Shown here in pieces: positions 45,598-54,384 of a stretch of DNA of 64,000 bases. Position numbers and translations under genes: made by a program. Below the pieces are notes generated by a model. The model saw only the letters and a list, made by a program, of their open reading frames with translations, was not told the DNA's origin and searched no databases. The stretch's first letter is position 1, and each line of letters starts with the position of its first letter. This DNA comes from an uncultured Bacilli bacterium (GTDB lineage: Bacteria; Bacillota_I; Bacilli_A; RF39; UBA660), in contig CAKOJQ010000003.1 in assembly GCA_934090795.1 (NCBI GenBank), forward strand, positions 91,876 through 155,875. The letters are read 5' to 3'.

Positions 45598-46062
45598 CTA
45601 ACTTTTAGCAAAATAAACTGCTTTAGTTTCTCCCGTAACAGGGAAAGTAAAAACATTATCAAGTAATGGGATATCAAATTTAAAGAAAACCGTAACTCTA
45701 TAATATTTTCTATTTAAAGTATCATTACTGATAGATCTTTCATATACACAATACTTATACTTGTTAGTACTTCCTTGTCTTTCATAACCTGTTAATACGC
45801 CATTTTGCTCTCCGTCCGTATATTCTGGATCAACTTTATTACAGTTTCCATAAACATAATATCCAGCAGCATTTAAATAACTAATAATTTGAGATTGAGC
45901 CTTATCAGTTAATCCTTCATTTTCTTCTATTATTTCAATAATACCATTTTTAACTTTAAATGCTTTTGAATAATTAACTGATAAAGCTAAATAACTCGTA
46001 AATATTACTATAAAAACAATTACAATACCAACAAGCCAAGTTCCACCTATTGATTCTCTCAT
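45598..46062 (-). CDS. TadE-like minor pilin-like protein
   Basis: 154 residues with an N-terminal transmembrane helix after a short basic start (GGTWLVGIVIVFIVIFTSYLAL) and a beta-rich outer domain with one Cys pair (YGNCNKVDPEY, YKYCVYERS), ending in FKFDIPLLDNVFTFPVTGET. Topology and the C-terminal strand pattern resemble TadE/TadG pseudopilins. It lies between the Flp-like and the TadZ-like genes. The TadE assignment is by layout. Confidence 0.6.
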   Translation of the reverse strand: MRESIGGTWLVGIVIVFIVIFTSYLALSVNYSKAFKVKNGIIEIIEENEGLTDKAQSQIISYLNAAGYYVYGNCNKVDPEYTDGEQNGVLTGYERQGSTNKYKYCVYERSISNDTLNRKYYRVTVFFKFDIPLLDNVFTFPVTGETKAVYFAKS

Positions 46063-46089
46063 ATATTACCTTTATTTAGCAAGAATATC

Positions 46090-46329
46090 TTATTCTTCAG
46101 AGCATGGACAAACTAAATTATTATCAATTGTTCCATCCTCTGCAATTGATTGACAAGTTTGTTTCCCACCTGAACAAGCAGTACAATTAATCTTAGTTGC
46201 ACATTTAGTTTGTGCAACAATATTAGCCTTGATTCTTGGATAAATTAATGTTGTAAACACCCCAGCAATAGCAGCAATAGCAACAACAGTAATTGCGGTC
46301 ATACTTAATTCTCCTGATGCTTCTTTCAT
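46090..46329 (-). CDS. Flp-like small pilin candidate
   Basis: 79 residues: MKEASGELSMTAITVVAIAA..., one hydrophobic helix (about 8-30) directly after ASGELS, then IYPRIKANIVAQTKCATKIN and a Cys-rich tail (CTACSGGKQTC, CPCSEE) with six Cys. The E just before the helix recalls the Glu5 of Flp/type IV pilins. It is preceded by its own promoter and AAGGAGG, so it is likely abundant. It could be the Tad-type structural pilin of this cluster. Confidence 0.6.
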   Translation of the reverse strand: MKEASGELSMTAITVVAIAAIAGVFTTLIYPRIKANIVAQTKCATKINCTACSGGKQTCQSIAEDGTIDNNLVCPCSEE

Positions 46330-46360
46330 ATTTATCTTCCTCCTTATCTTTTACATTTTT

Positions 46361-46389
46361 ATTATAAAACAAAAGAAAAAAACTATCAA
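46361..46389 (-). promoter_or_regulatory. promoter of the Flp-like gene, nested in a terminator
   Basis: TTGATA (46389-46384), 17-base spacer, TATAAT (46366-46361). The -35 is the 3' arm of the terminator that ends pilin 3. Confidence 0.75.
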
Positions 46390-46408
46390 CATATTTGACA
46401 GTTTAAAT
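46376..46408 (-). terminator. terminator of pilin 3
   Basis: AACTGTCAA/TTGATAGTT stem (one G-T pair, loop ATATG) followed by T7 on the minus strand. Confidence 0.8.
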
Positions 46409-46417
46409 TTTCATGAA

Positions 46418-46804
46418 CTAATGGCAATTTCTTGGGTTATCTATACAATTTACACATACTTGATAATTTGAATCATTTCCACCTAATCCATTAACAACTA
46501 ATCTAACAATAGTTGGAATAAAGAAAACAATAAGTCCAATAATCATTCTTTTTCCTAAAATAGTTAAATTCTTTTTTAAATCATCTGTTTTACCAGAACT
46601 AACGGTGTTATATATATCAAGTGTTCCCATAATTATAATAAACATTGGAACACATATTCTAACTACCATAACTGATATAGAAACTAACCTTAACGTTTTA
46701 ATTATATCTGAACAAAAATTTTGTGCTACATATCCATCATCTGCGTATACATTAAGTGTATTAAATAACATAAAAAACTTAATTAATAATCTATTCATAA
46801 TCAT
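46418..46804 (-). CDS. VirB2-like pilin 3
   Basis: About 128 residues: signal peptide ending at LNVYADD, helix 1 (LVSISVMVVRICVPMFIIIM), loop TVSSGKTDDLKKNLTILGKR, helix 2 (MIIGLIVFFIPTIVRLVVNG), Cys end (CVNCIDNPRNC). It shares the K-rich loop and the C..C...C tail with pilin 2. The ATG at 46804 fits the GAAGG SD better than 46813. The start overlaps the end of the preceding surface-protein gene. Confidence 0.75.
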   Translation of the reverse strand: MIMNRLLIKFFMLFNTLNVYADDGYVAQNFCSDIIKTLRLVSISVMVVRICVPMFIIIMGTLDIYNTVSSGKTDDLKKNLTILGKRMIIGLIVFFIPTIVRLVVNGLGGNDSNYQVCVNCIDNPRNCH

Positions 46805-47969
46805 ATTTTTCATCCTTCTTTGCTGGTATCACTTTTCTAATAAATTTAAATGCTACAACTCCTAATATACCTATAAATATTATTACAATAACAATAATCA
46901 AAGCTTTATTCTTCTTTTTACTTGGTTTAGTATCAGTTGCAGATGTTATTGTAGTAGTTGTACTATTATCACCATCACTAGTTTTTCTTATTTTAAAATT
47001 ATAATTTGCTTCTGTTCCATCTTCAGCAATAATTTTAACATTTATTACACTACCATCTTTTAAATCACTATCACCATTTATTTCATATTTAGCATTATTA
47101 TCTTCTAATTCAATATTATAAACTAAAGAACTAACATCATTTTTTATAGTAAGGTCATATTCATATTTTTTAGGATCAAACTCAAATTCATAGCCATCAA
47201 TACTCATTTTAGTAACATTAACATTATTAGATAATTTTTTTAATCTTATTGAAATAGTATAATCCTTTTTACTTCCATCTTCAGCAGTAACAGTAATAAT
47301 TATTGGATTATCTACATTAATATCTTTATTATTAATAACAGTTGCACTAGCCTTATCAGATTCAGTCTCAAAATTAACTTCTAAATCTTTAGTATCTTTA
47401 TCTACAACAATCTCATAAGATAATTCTTCTTTATTAAACACAATTGGATATCCTACAACTGTTAATGATTTTAAATAAGAGTTATCATCTTTAGACTCTT
47501 CTGTTACTGGCACAGTTGTAGTTGTTGTTGTATTTTTTCTTGTTGTAGTAGTAGTTTTTTTAGTAATAGTTGCATATCCTTTAGTTGTAGTTGTTGTCTT
47601 TTTAGAAACATATATAGAACCATTATTAATCTTATTACAATCATATCTAACTTCCATACCACAGTACTTAGCACTATTATTACTTGAACAAGTACCAGTA
47701 TAATCATAGCAACCTGAACTAACTATATAGTAATAAAAATCTCTATTCCCATTAGCACACACCAAAGTATTTTTATTAAATAAAAATGATGATTGCCATA
47801 CTCCATTACTACACTTAGCCTGCATACAATATTTATAATTTCCTGTCCCATTAGCAACAATATTACCTGATTGATAATTAAAACACTGTTGATATGTATC
47901 GAATTTTAATGAATCAGCAAAAACTATAAAAGGAAAGAACAAACTAATAATTAAAACTATCTTTTTCAT
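46791..47969 (-). CDS. Thr-rich surface protein with two cadherin-like beta-sandwich domains
   Basis: About 392 residues. The frame reaches 48020, but the ATG at 47969 (GAGG SD) begins a proper signal peptide (MKKIVLIISLFFPFIVFADS). Cys-rich N domain (about 20-125), a Thr-rich linker of TTTTTRKNTTTTTTV type, then two Cadherin-like (PF12733-type) units: YLKSLTVVGYPIVFNKEELS...VTAEDGSKKDYTISI and VTKMSIDGYEFEFDPKKYEY...IIAEDGTEANYNFKI (in parts). A C-terminal membrane helix (ALIIVIVIIFIGILGVVAF) anchors it. It belongs with the two genes upstream, which share domains. Confidence 0.8.
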   Translation of the reverse strand: MKKIVLIISLFFPFIVFADSLKFDTYQQCFNYQSGNIVANGTGNYKYCMQAKCSNGVWQSSFLFNKNTLVCANGNRDFYYYIVSSGCYDYTGTCSSNNSAKYCGMEVRYDCNKINNGSIYVSKKTTTTTKGYATITKKTTTTTRKNTTTTTTVPVTEESKDDNSYLKSLTVVGYPIVFNKEELSYEIVVDKDTKDLEVNFETESDKASATVINNKDINVDNPIIITVTAEDGSKKDYTISIRLKKLSNNVNVTKMSIDGYEFEFDPKKYEYDLTIKNDVSSLVYNIELEDNNAKYEINGDSDLKDGSVINVKIIAEDGTEANYNFKIRKTSDGDNSTTTTITSATDTKPSKKKNKALIIVIVIIFIGILGVVAFKFIRKVIPAKKDEKYDYE

Positions 47970-48015
47970 ATATATATACCTCAAAATAATAATATCACAT
48001 AAAATCAATTTTATA

Positions 48016-48046
48016 AACAAAAAAAGAACGGATTAATCCATTCTTA
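48016..48046 (-). terminator. terminator after the 281-residue surface protein
   Basis: AAGAATGGA/TCCGTTCTT stem (loop TTAA) with T7 on the minus strand; the next gene has TGATATTAT just downstream as a possible extended -10. Confidence 0.8.
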
Positions 48047-48889
48047 AATCTTTCTAAATACTTTCTTCTTATCTACAAAATAGAATAAACAAGTTACTGC
48101 AACACCAATTGTTCCAAGAGCAATAAAATAATCTTCAACACCAGTATCTTTATTATCTGTAGTACCTGTATCTGCTTTAGCAGAACATAAATAATAATGT
48201 GAAGTAGAACCACTGTTAAATGTTATAGTTGGTGTCATTTTACCAACAGATTCTTCAATAATAGTTGAACAATTATCAAGTGACATACCACGATATTTAT
48301 ATCCACTACCAACACTAATACTTAATTTAGTTTTACATCCAGTACCACTACAAGTTACATTTAAACTTGTTCCAGTATTTTTAACTGTTGTAATATTACC
48401 TTCAACATCTTCCTTTGTAAAACTTAATCCTTCTTGAGCATCAACTAATACTCCACCATATTCAGTTTTATCACTATCATTTGTTCCAGTATAATCACAA
48501 TCATATGTATAAATTCTAGTAGCATATGCATAAGGAGCACCTGTGGTATCAGCACAGGTTGTTCCACTAGCAAAATCTTTACTACCATCACCAATCATTA
48601 ATAAATAAGGATTAGTATTTCCATTCTCACAAGCAAGTACACTCTTAACATCACTATTTAATAATGTAATACTATTTACTGAGCTACTACAAGTTGCTTC
48701 TAAAACCTCAACATAATAACCACTTTTATTAAATGGACTAACATTCCATTTAGAAGCTTCTGCAAGAAATTCAGTTTTCGCATTCGGATTATCTACAACA
48801 TCAACTGCTCTAGCAACAGGTGCATCAGCAAAAACATTAATAGATATAAAAGGTATTGCTAATAATATCATTAATAAATTTTTCTTCAT
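48044..48889 (-). CDS. secreted, C-terminally anchored surface protein, family unknown
   Basis: 281 residues: signal peptide (MKKNLLMILLAIPFISINVFADA), an outer domain with several Cys pairs (VLEATCSSSVNS, SVLACENGN, DCDYTG, VTCSGTGC), and a C-terminal helix followed by basic residues (YFIALGTIGVAVTCLFYFVD, KKKVFRKI). I do not recognise the family. It lies five bases after the 1101-residue protein gene and ends in a terminator. Overall it looks like an extracellular partner of its Cys-rich neighbours. Confidence 0.65.
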   Translation of the reverse strand: MKKNLLMILLAIPFISINVFADAPVARAVDVVDNPNAKTEFLAEASKWNVSPFNKSGYYVEVLEATCSSSVNSITLLNSDVKSVLACENGNTNPYLLMIGDGSKDFASGTTCADTTGAPYAYATRIYTYDCDYTGTNDSDKTEYGGVLVDAQEGLSFTKEDVEGNITTVKNTGTSLNVTCSGTGCKTKLSISVGSGYKYRGMSLDNCSTIIEESVGKMTPTITFNSGSTSHYYLCSAKADTGTTDNKDTGVEDYFIALGTIGVAVTCLFYFVDKKKVFRKI

Positions 48890-48893
48890 AATT

Positions 48894-51800
48894 CTATCCC
48901 TCTAAATATTCTTTCTTCTTTGATTTACTCTTCTTAACTACTATTATTATAGCAGTAGCAATAACAATTATACCACCAGATACACTAGCAATAATTTCAA
49001 ACTTCTTATTATAAGCATCTTTTTGAATATCTATAGAATAAATATTAGTTAAACCATTTTCAGCTATAACTTTTACTCTAACCGTACTAAATCCAGTTAA
49101 ATCATTATTACCATACATATAAACATCCGCTCTATTACTTTCAGGAGTAGCAGCTATTAATAATGTCTTTTCTCTCTTAATCTTAACAGTATAATCAAGA
49201 ACATCTTTATTAAAATCTATATTATAATTCTTAATAGTTAGCATATCTAATTTAGCTGAATTAGATACATCTAAACCACTTTCTTTTCTAATAACATGTA
49301 AACTATAAACTCTAACATTTTTACCATTCTTAACTTCTATTTCAATTAAGTTATTTCCAACTTTAAGTCCAGTATTATTACTAACTGTAACAACCGCATT
49401 ATCACTTTCAGCAAATGCATAAACAGGAACATTTTCAGAATCATAAGGAATAGTTATTGTATAATCAAATGTATTTTTATCAAATCCAAGTTGAGTACCC
49501 GGAACAGTTAAACTACTTAAATATGTACTATCATTAATATCATCATCATTACCTTTTCTAACAAAAGTAATAACATAACTTCTTATACTTCCTGCTTCAC
49601 TCATAACTTTCAAGATTGCAGATTGAACATCCTCAGTAATTTGTACTTTTCTAGGTTCATATCCTTCAATAAATGATGCAGTACTACTATCAAGTTCAGC
49701 ATTAATACTTACATTCTTAGTAAATCTACTAATTTCAACAGTATAATTTGTAACATAAGGATCAAAGTCTATCTTACCTCTACTTAATTTAATATTCTTA
49801 AGTAAATTTGAATTATTTCTATCATCTATTCTATTAATAATAAATGTATAAGTTCTTTCTCTACCAGCACTATTAACTATCTTAATTAAAGCTACATTTC
49901 TACCATATTCTAAATCAATAGTTCTTGGTTCATAACCAGCAACATAAGATGCATCACTACTTGTTAACGTAGCATAAATTGCAATCTTATTAGATGTAGT
50001 ATTAATTTCATAAGCTGTAGTTAATTTATCAAAGCCATCACCAGAATCAGCAAGTAAATTATTTGATAATAATGCATATTTAGCATCTACTAAACCATCT
50101 TCATTATAAGATAATGTTTTATCTAAAGATCCAAGTGAAACATTATTTCCATCAGCATCTTTAACACTAAATTCAGAAAGTGTTGTAGATAAATCAGGAT
50201 CATATACTTTAGCCATTACTTGATAACTTAAACGATTCTTCTTATTCATTGTCCAAATAAAATATGTACCAGCACTTCTTTCAATAGTTGCAACATAATT
50301 TGAATCAGCAAATGGTGTCCAACTAGAATTTTCAGTAGGTGTTGTTCCATTTGAAACATGATATCCAACTAATCCTACATTACCATAGTCATAACCAGTT
50401 ATTGTAATTGTTCCTTTTCCATTAGCACCCAACGCACCCGGAACAGCAGATACACCAGGTCTTCTTATATATGAACATGTATATTTGTATTCTTTATAAC
50501 AAGTATTTGAATTATTATCCTTACATGTATCATTAGTTAACTTATATGATTTTTCATAATCAGCAGCACAAGTAACAATTGAATTTCTCTTTTCTTCCGT
50601 ATCATCATCTTTACAAATTCTAATATTATACTCGCCTTTTCCTTCAGTAACATTAGGACTTGTTGTACAAGTACCTTCTGCAGCACACGTTGGCTGATCA
50701 GCAACAATCATATCTTCTCTTAAATAAATCTTTTTACCATTGTATGTAACTTCACATACGCCATTAGAACAAGAACTATCTATAGATTTAGTAAATACTA
50801 CAATACTTCCACAATCAATTTCAGTCTTTCCTTCAGTCATACCAGAGTTTGTATATGAGAATGTCTTTTCTTTAACATATCTCTTTATATTTTGAAAACA
50901 TCCAGTATCAGCTTCATTCTCAGTATAATTACTTTTTCTAATCTTAGTATTCTTTACTTCTTTTCCATTAATACTTGTAACATTACATATTGGATCATTA
51001 TCATTAGTACATGTAGTAATATATAATTTATCACCACATTTAATAGTCTCGCCTTGATATTCAGACCCCTTAGCCCAAACCCATTTATTTACAGTAGTAG
51101 TTGAATTATTACCAGGTTTTGGTTCAGTCTTAGGCTTTGTAGGTGTTGTTCCACCTCCTGGATTTGTAGAACCCGAGTTTCCAGAAAGTTTACATGTCGT
51201 ATAAGATATGTTTGTCTTTGAATTAATATTATGATAATAAATACCACCAACACAAACCTTAGAGCTGTCCATCAAACCCCAACCTGATTCAAGTTTAATG
51301 CTGACACCACAAGCAGAAGTCTTACAAGTTGCAGTAGTACTGCTTAGACTTGCACACCCAGTACACGTTAATGTTGCATGCCCACCTGAAACAGTTACTT
51401 TACCAACCGTTTCAGTATTTCCACTAGATAACTTGCAAGTCTTTAATGATATGCTTTCACCAGGTCTTACACTTCTAGACCACCCTGTTGCACAAGTTCC
51501 ATTGCTTTCAATTCCATATCCGTCACTAAGTGAAGCACTAACATAACAAGTTTTTGTAGCATCTGAATAACAAGAAACATGAGTACCGTACGAATTAATA
51601 CATCCATTTCCAGAACATGATAATCTTCCACCAGTGCCAGAAATAGATACAACTCCCCCTTTAGTTCCAGCAGAACTTGAACTAGTAGGTTTAGTTGCGG
51701 TTTTTGATGCCTTTAAAGATCCACTTGATGTTTTAGAAATTCTGGTACTAGAAATAGTAGAACCATTTGAAAATAAGTATCCATCACGTGCTTTTGCACT

Positions 51801-52199
51801 TACTATGCAATCAATACTATAACAAGCCGCTGAAGTACCACCGCTTACATAAGAACAGTTTCCAGAACAACTAGTAATAGTACAATTAACACAGGTAAAA
51901 TATCCTATTTGAACATTATTTGTTGAAGTCCTTTTCCTTGTTGTTGTAGTTGTAGTAGTTCTTTTCTTTGTTGTTGTAGTTGTAGTAGTTCTTTTAGTCC
52001 CTGCCGTACCACCAGAACCACCTCCAAAGTTCTGTTGATTATTATTAATAGCAACTCGATTATCGCCACTAACAACATCATTTTTTCTTCCATCATAATC
52101 TCTAACACCCATAAAACCTAGTGCAATTAGTAACATGAATGTTAGCGATATAATTCCATAAAATTTTAAATTATTTTTTAATTTAAATTTTCTTTTCAT
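48894..52199 (-). CDS. giant surface protein with Thr-rich stalk, Cys-rich repeats and cadherin-like domains
   Basis: 1101 residues: N-terminal helix (about 12-30), a Thr-rich tract (KRTTTTTTTKKRTTTTTTTR and more), then three Cys-rich units around 95-345 with related patterns (TSCSGNCSYVSGGTSAACYS; GGHATLTCTGCASLSSTTAT). Further Cys-rich beta domains follow to about 590, then at least four Cadherin-like (PF12733-type) units from about 690 (SNLLKNIKLSRGKIDFDPYV; TYLSSLTVPGTQLGFDKNTF; AKLDMLTIKNYNIDFNKDVL). A C-terminal membrane helix and KKSKSKKKEYLEG tail end it. It is first of three surface-protein genes ahead of the secretion genes. Adhesin-like; ligand unknown. Confidence 0.8.
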   Translation of the reverse strand: MKRKFKLKNNLKFYGIISLTFMLLIALGFMGVRDYDGRKNDVVSGDNRVAINNNQQNFGGGSGGTAGTKRTTTTTTTKKRTTTTTTTRKRTSTNNVQIGYFTCVNCTITSCSGNCSYVSGGTSAACYSIDCIVSAKARDGYLFSNGSTISSTRISKTSSGSLKASKTATKPTSSSSAGTKGGVVSISGTGGRLSCSGNGCINSYGTHVSCYSDATKTCYVSASLSDGYGIESNGTCATGWSRSVRPGESISLKTCKLSSGNTETVGKVTVSGGHATLTCTGCASLSSTTATCKTSACGVSIKLESGWGLMDSSKVCVGGIYYHNINSKTNISYTTCKLSGNSGSTNPGGGTTPTKPKTEPKPGNNSTTTVNKWVWAKGSEYQGETIKCGDKLYITTCTNDNDPICNVTSINGKEVKNTKIRKSNYTENEADTGCFQNIKRYVKEKTFSYTNSGMTEGKTEIDCGSIVVFTKSIDSSCSNGVCEVTYNGKKIYLREDMIVADQPTCAAEGTCTTSPNVTEGKGEYNIRICKDDDTEEKRNSIVTCAADYEKSYKLTNDTCKDNNSNTCYKEYKYTCSYIRRPGVSAVPGALGANGKGTITITGYDYGNVGLVGYHVSNGTTPTENSSWTPFADSNYVATIERSAGTYFIWTMNKKNRLSYQVMAKVYDPDLSTTLSEFSVKDADGNNVSLGSLDKTLSYNEDGLVDAKYALLSNNLLADSGDGFDKLTTAYEINTTSNKIAIYATLTSSDASYVAGYEPRTIDLEYGRNVALIKIVNSAGRERTYTFIINRIDDRNNSNLLKNIKLSRGKIDFDPYVTNYTVEISRFTKNVSINAELDSSTASFIEGYEPRKVQITEDVQSAILKVMSEAGSIRSYVITFVRKGNDDDINDSTYLSSLTVPGTQLGFDKNTFDYTITIPYDSENVPVYAFAESDNAVVTVSNNTGLKVGNNLIEIEVKNGKNVRVYSLHVIRKESGLDVSNSAKLDMLTIKNYNIDFNKDVLDYTVKIKREKTLLIAATPESNRADVYMYGNNDLTGFSTVRVKVIAENGLTNIYSIDIQKDAYNKKFEIIASVSGGIIVIATAIIIVVKKSKSKKKEYLEG

Positions 52200-52282
52200 A
52201 TAATCATCCCTATCCTATATTTTAATTTTATAATATAAAAATATATTTTTCAATATCAACTTTACATAATCAAACAATATTT

Positions 52283-53098
52283 TTAATTTTTAATTCCATT
52301 ACCACTTCCATTTTTACTATCAATTACCTCATCATAATATTTATCATTATAAAAAGTAACTCTATGAATATTTATTTTTTTCTTATTACTACTTAAGTAA
52401 TAAATAGAATAATTTGAAATATTAAGTTTATTATCAAAATTTAAATCATAATCTTCACTTAAATATAAATCTTGTCCAATAACAAAAGGAACCTCATAAA
52501 TAATTTTAAATTCATCATTTAATACATAAACATAATGTCTTCCAAGTGAATAATCACTCATTAAAATATTACAATCAACAATTAAATATTCTTTATTATC
52601 TAAACCAGTTAATTTATTAAAATAAACATTATCAAGATTAATGCTACCAAGTTCACTATAACTTTCTTTAGTATCATTTATTTTAATTACTTTACTTAAT
52701 TTACTATTATTAAAATATAATTCTAAATAATAACTATAATAAGTATTTTCATCTTTATCTTTGTTTTCTTCTTGGTATATAACATATCTTATACTTACTT
52801 CTTTATCATTTAGTTTAATACTAGAATAACTATTATTACTTTGCACTAATTTCATATCCTTAACAACATAATTATCTTTAATACTTTTTAAAGCATCATA
52901 ATTTTTTCTACTAAAAGTTTTATATAACTTTTCATTTACCTTAGCACTACTAACTAAATTATCATCATTAACGTTTTTCTTATCACTATTAACTATCTTA
53001 TAAACAACAATACCTAATAATGCAATAATAATACATAGCATCACTATTAAAATAGCATATTGCCACTTTTTAATTTCTTCTTTTTCCATCATAACCAA
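52283..53098 (-). CDS. bitopic membrane protein of unknown function
   Basis: About 270 residues; the frame opens at TTG but an ATG at the third or fourth codon, after GAGG, is likelier. One N-terminal membrane helix (YAILIVMLCIIIALLGIVVY), then an external domain of alternating strands and loops (YNSYSSIKLND-like, YLIVDCNILMSDYSLGRHYV, YVLNDEFKIIYEVPFV). I do not recognise it. It has a possible TTGCTA-17-TAAGAT promoter and is the first gene of the surface/secretion cluster, which suggests a structural or regulatory part in it. Confidence 0.6.
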   Translation of the reverse strand: MVMMEKEEIKKWQYAILIVMLCIIIALLGIVVYKIVNSDKKNVNDDNLVSSAKVNEKLYKTFSRKNYDALKSIKDNYVVKDMKLVQSNNSYSSIKLNDKEVSIRYVIYQEENKDKDENTYYSYYLELYFNNSKLSKVIKINDTKESYSELGSINLDNVYFNKLTGLDNKEYLIVDCNILMSDYSLGRHYVYVLNDEFKIIYEVPFVIGQDLYLSEDYDLNFDNKLNISNYSIYYLSSNKKKINIHRVTFYNDKYYDEVIDSKNGSGNGIKN

Positions 53099-53149
53099 GC
53101 CTCTTTCCTACAATAAAATCTTATCAATTTAAATAATTTTTAGCAAGAA

Positions 53150-53175
53150 AAAAAGCAGTCATTAATCTGCTTTAA
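53150..53175 (-). terminator. terminator of the broken HipA-like gene
   Basis: AAAGCAG/CTGCTTT stem with T7 on the minus strand, overlapping the stop codon. Confidence 0.8.
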
Positions 53176-54356
53176 GTTTATTTATATAATTATTTAATTT
53201 AGTAATTCTTTTATTTAATCCATTAACTAATTTTTCTATTCTAATATCTGATATATCTAACTTATTTTGATATTTTTTTAATATATTATAATATTCATCT
53301 ATAATACCATCTAATTTACTTAAATCAATTCTTTTAATATTATTACCTAATGTTTTTAATATATTATCAAACTCTTTATTAGAATTTGAAAAAATTTTGC
53401 CATATCCCTTATTAAAATTTATTTCTTCAGTTAGTTTATTGCATTCCATGGCTTCACCAGTATCAAATATTGGTATTAATCTTTCCCATTTTAAAGTATT
53501 TACATTTCTAATAATTCCAAAGTTTTTTAAGTGTCTATCAAAATTCATCATAATATAATCAAGTATAAACATATTTTCTAAATCTTCTCTAGCGTTTAAA
53601 ACATTATGTTCTTCCAATAATTTTAGATAAAATTCATAATCATTTATATTATTATTTTTTCTTTTAGAATTATATATATCATAAACTGAAATTATTTCTT
53701 CATCTTTAGTAATAAAATTTTCACAAATTGATACTAATTTAAGTTTATCATCCCACATAAGTTCATAATTGCAATAATTAAATCCTAATCTTTTAGATAT
53801 TTGAGATGCTAACCATTCATTTATCGGTTCTTCTCTTGAAGAAAAGTATGTTCCTTTAATTAAACATCTCTTACCATTTTTAATAATCCATCCTTTTTGT
53901 AACATACCATCTATTGTATTATTAGGAGAATTTAATATTTTTTTTAATTTTTTATTGGAGGAACTATCAAGTGATGCTTCTAAATAGGCTTCATACTCAA
54001 AATCATTAGTAAAGAAATTAATATCTTTCCACTTTAAGTTACTGTTTTCTTCTTTTAACCAATATTAATCTGAAAGTGATAAACCATGGGCTTTATTAAG
54101 TAGTTCTTCTGGTGATGTAAGATTAAGTTTATTTAATAAATTTTCAATATCTTTTTTCCAAGAAGGAATACCTCTACCTTTAAACCAATTGTTAATTATT
54201 TCAATTAAATTTTTATTTTTTACTATAGGCACTAATAAATGATAAAGGTGCATAATTTAAATTATATAAACCATATATTTTTTCTATTATATTAAATACT
54301 TCATTATAGTTTATTAGCATTATTTCTTTATTTTTATTCATTAATATATATTTCAT
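53162..54356 (-). pseudogene. HipA-domain protein broken by a frameshift and an in-frame stop
   Basis: Three pieces join into one HipA-like protein of about 395 residues. Piece 1 starts at 54356 (GTGGTG SD) as MKYILMNKNKEIMLINYNEV and runs to APLSFISAYSKK before a stop. Piece 2, in another frame, covers 54253-54065 (NWFKGRGIPSWKKDIENLLN ... AHGLSLSD). Piece 3 continues in the same frame as piece 2 after a single TAA as YWLKEENSNLKWKDINFFTN and keeps the kinase core MNFDRHLKNFG and PIFDTGEAM. Intact relatives have LSLSDQYW, so the TAA looks like a CAA to TAA change. An internal ATG (53905) could still express a 247-residue remnant. Confidence 0.85.
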
Positions 54357-54384
54357 ATTTGCACCACTTTTAATTCTATATATT

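Noticed and set aside
30303..53098. Calling the cluster an integrative conjugative element
   Set aside because: No relaxase, integrase, tRNA boundary or direct repeats are visible and flanking genes are ordinary chromosome; the ends lie in the window, so missing parts would be noticed.
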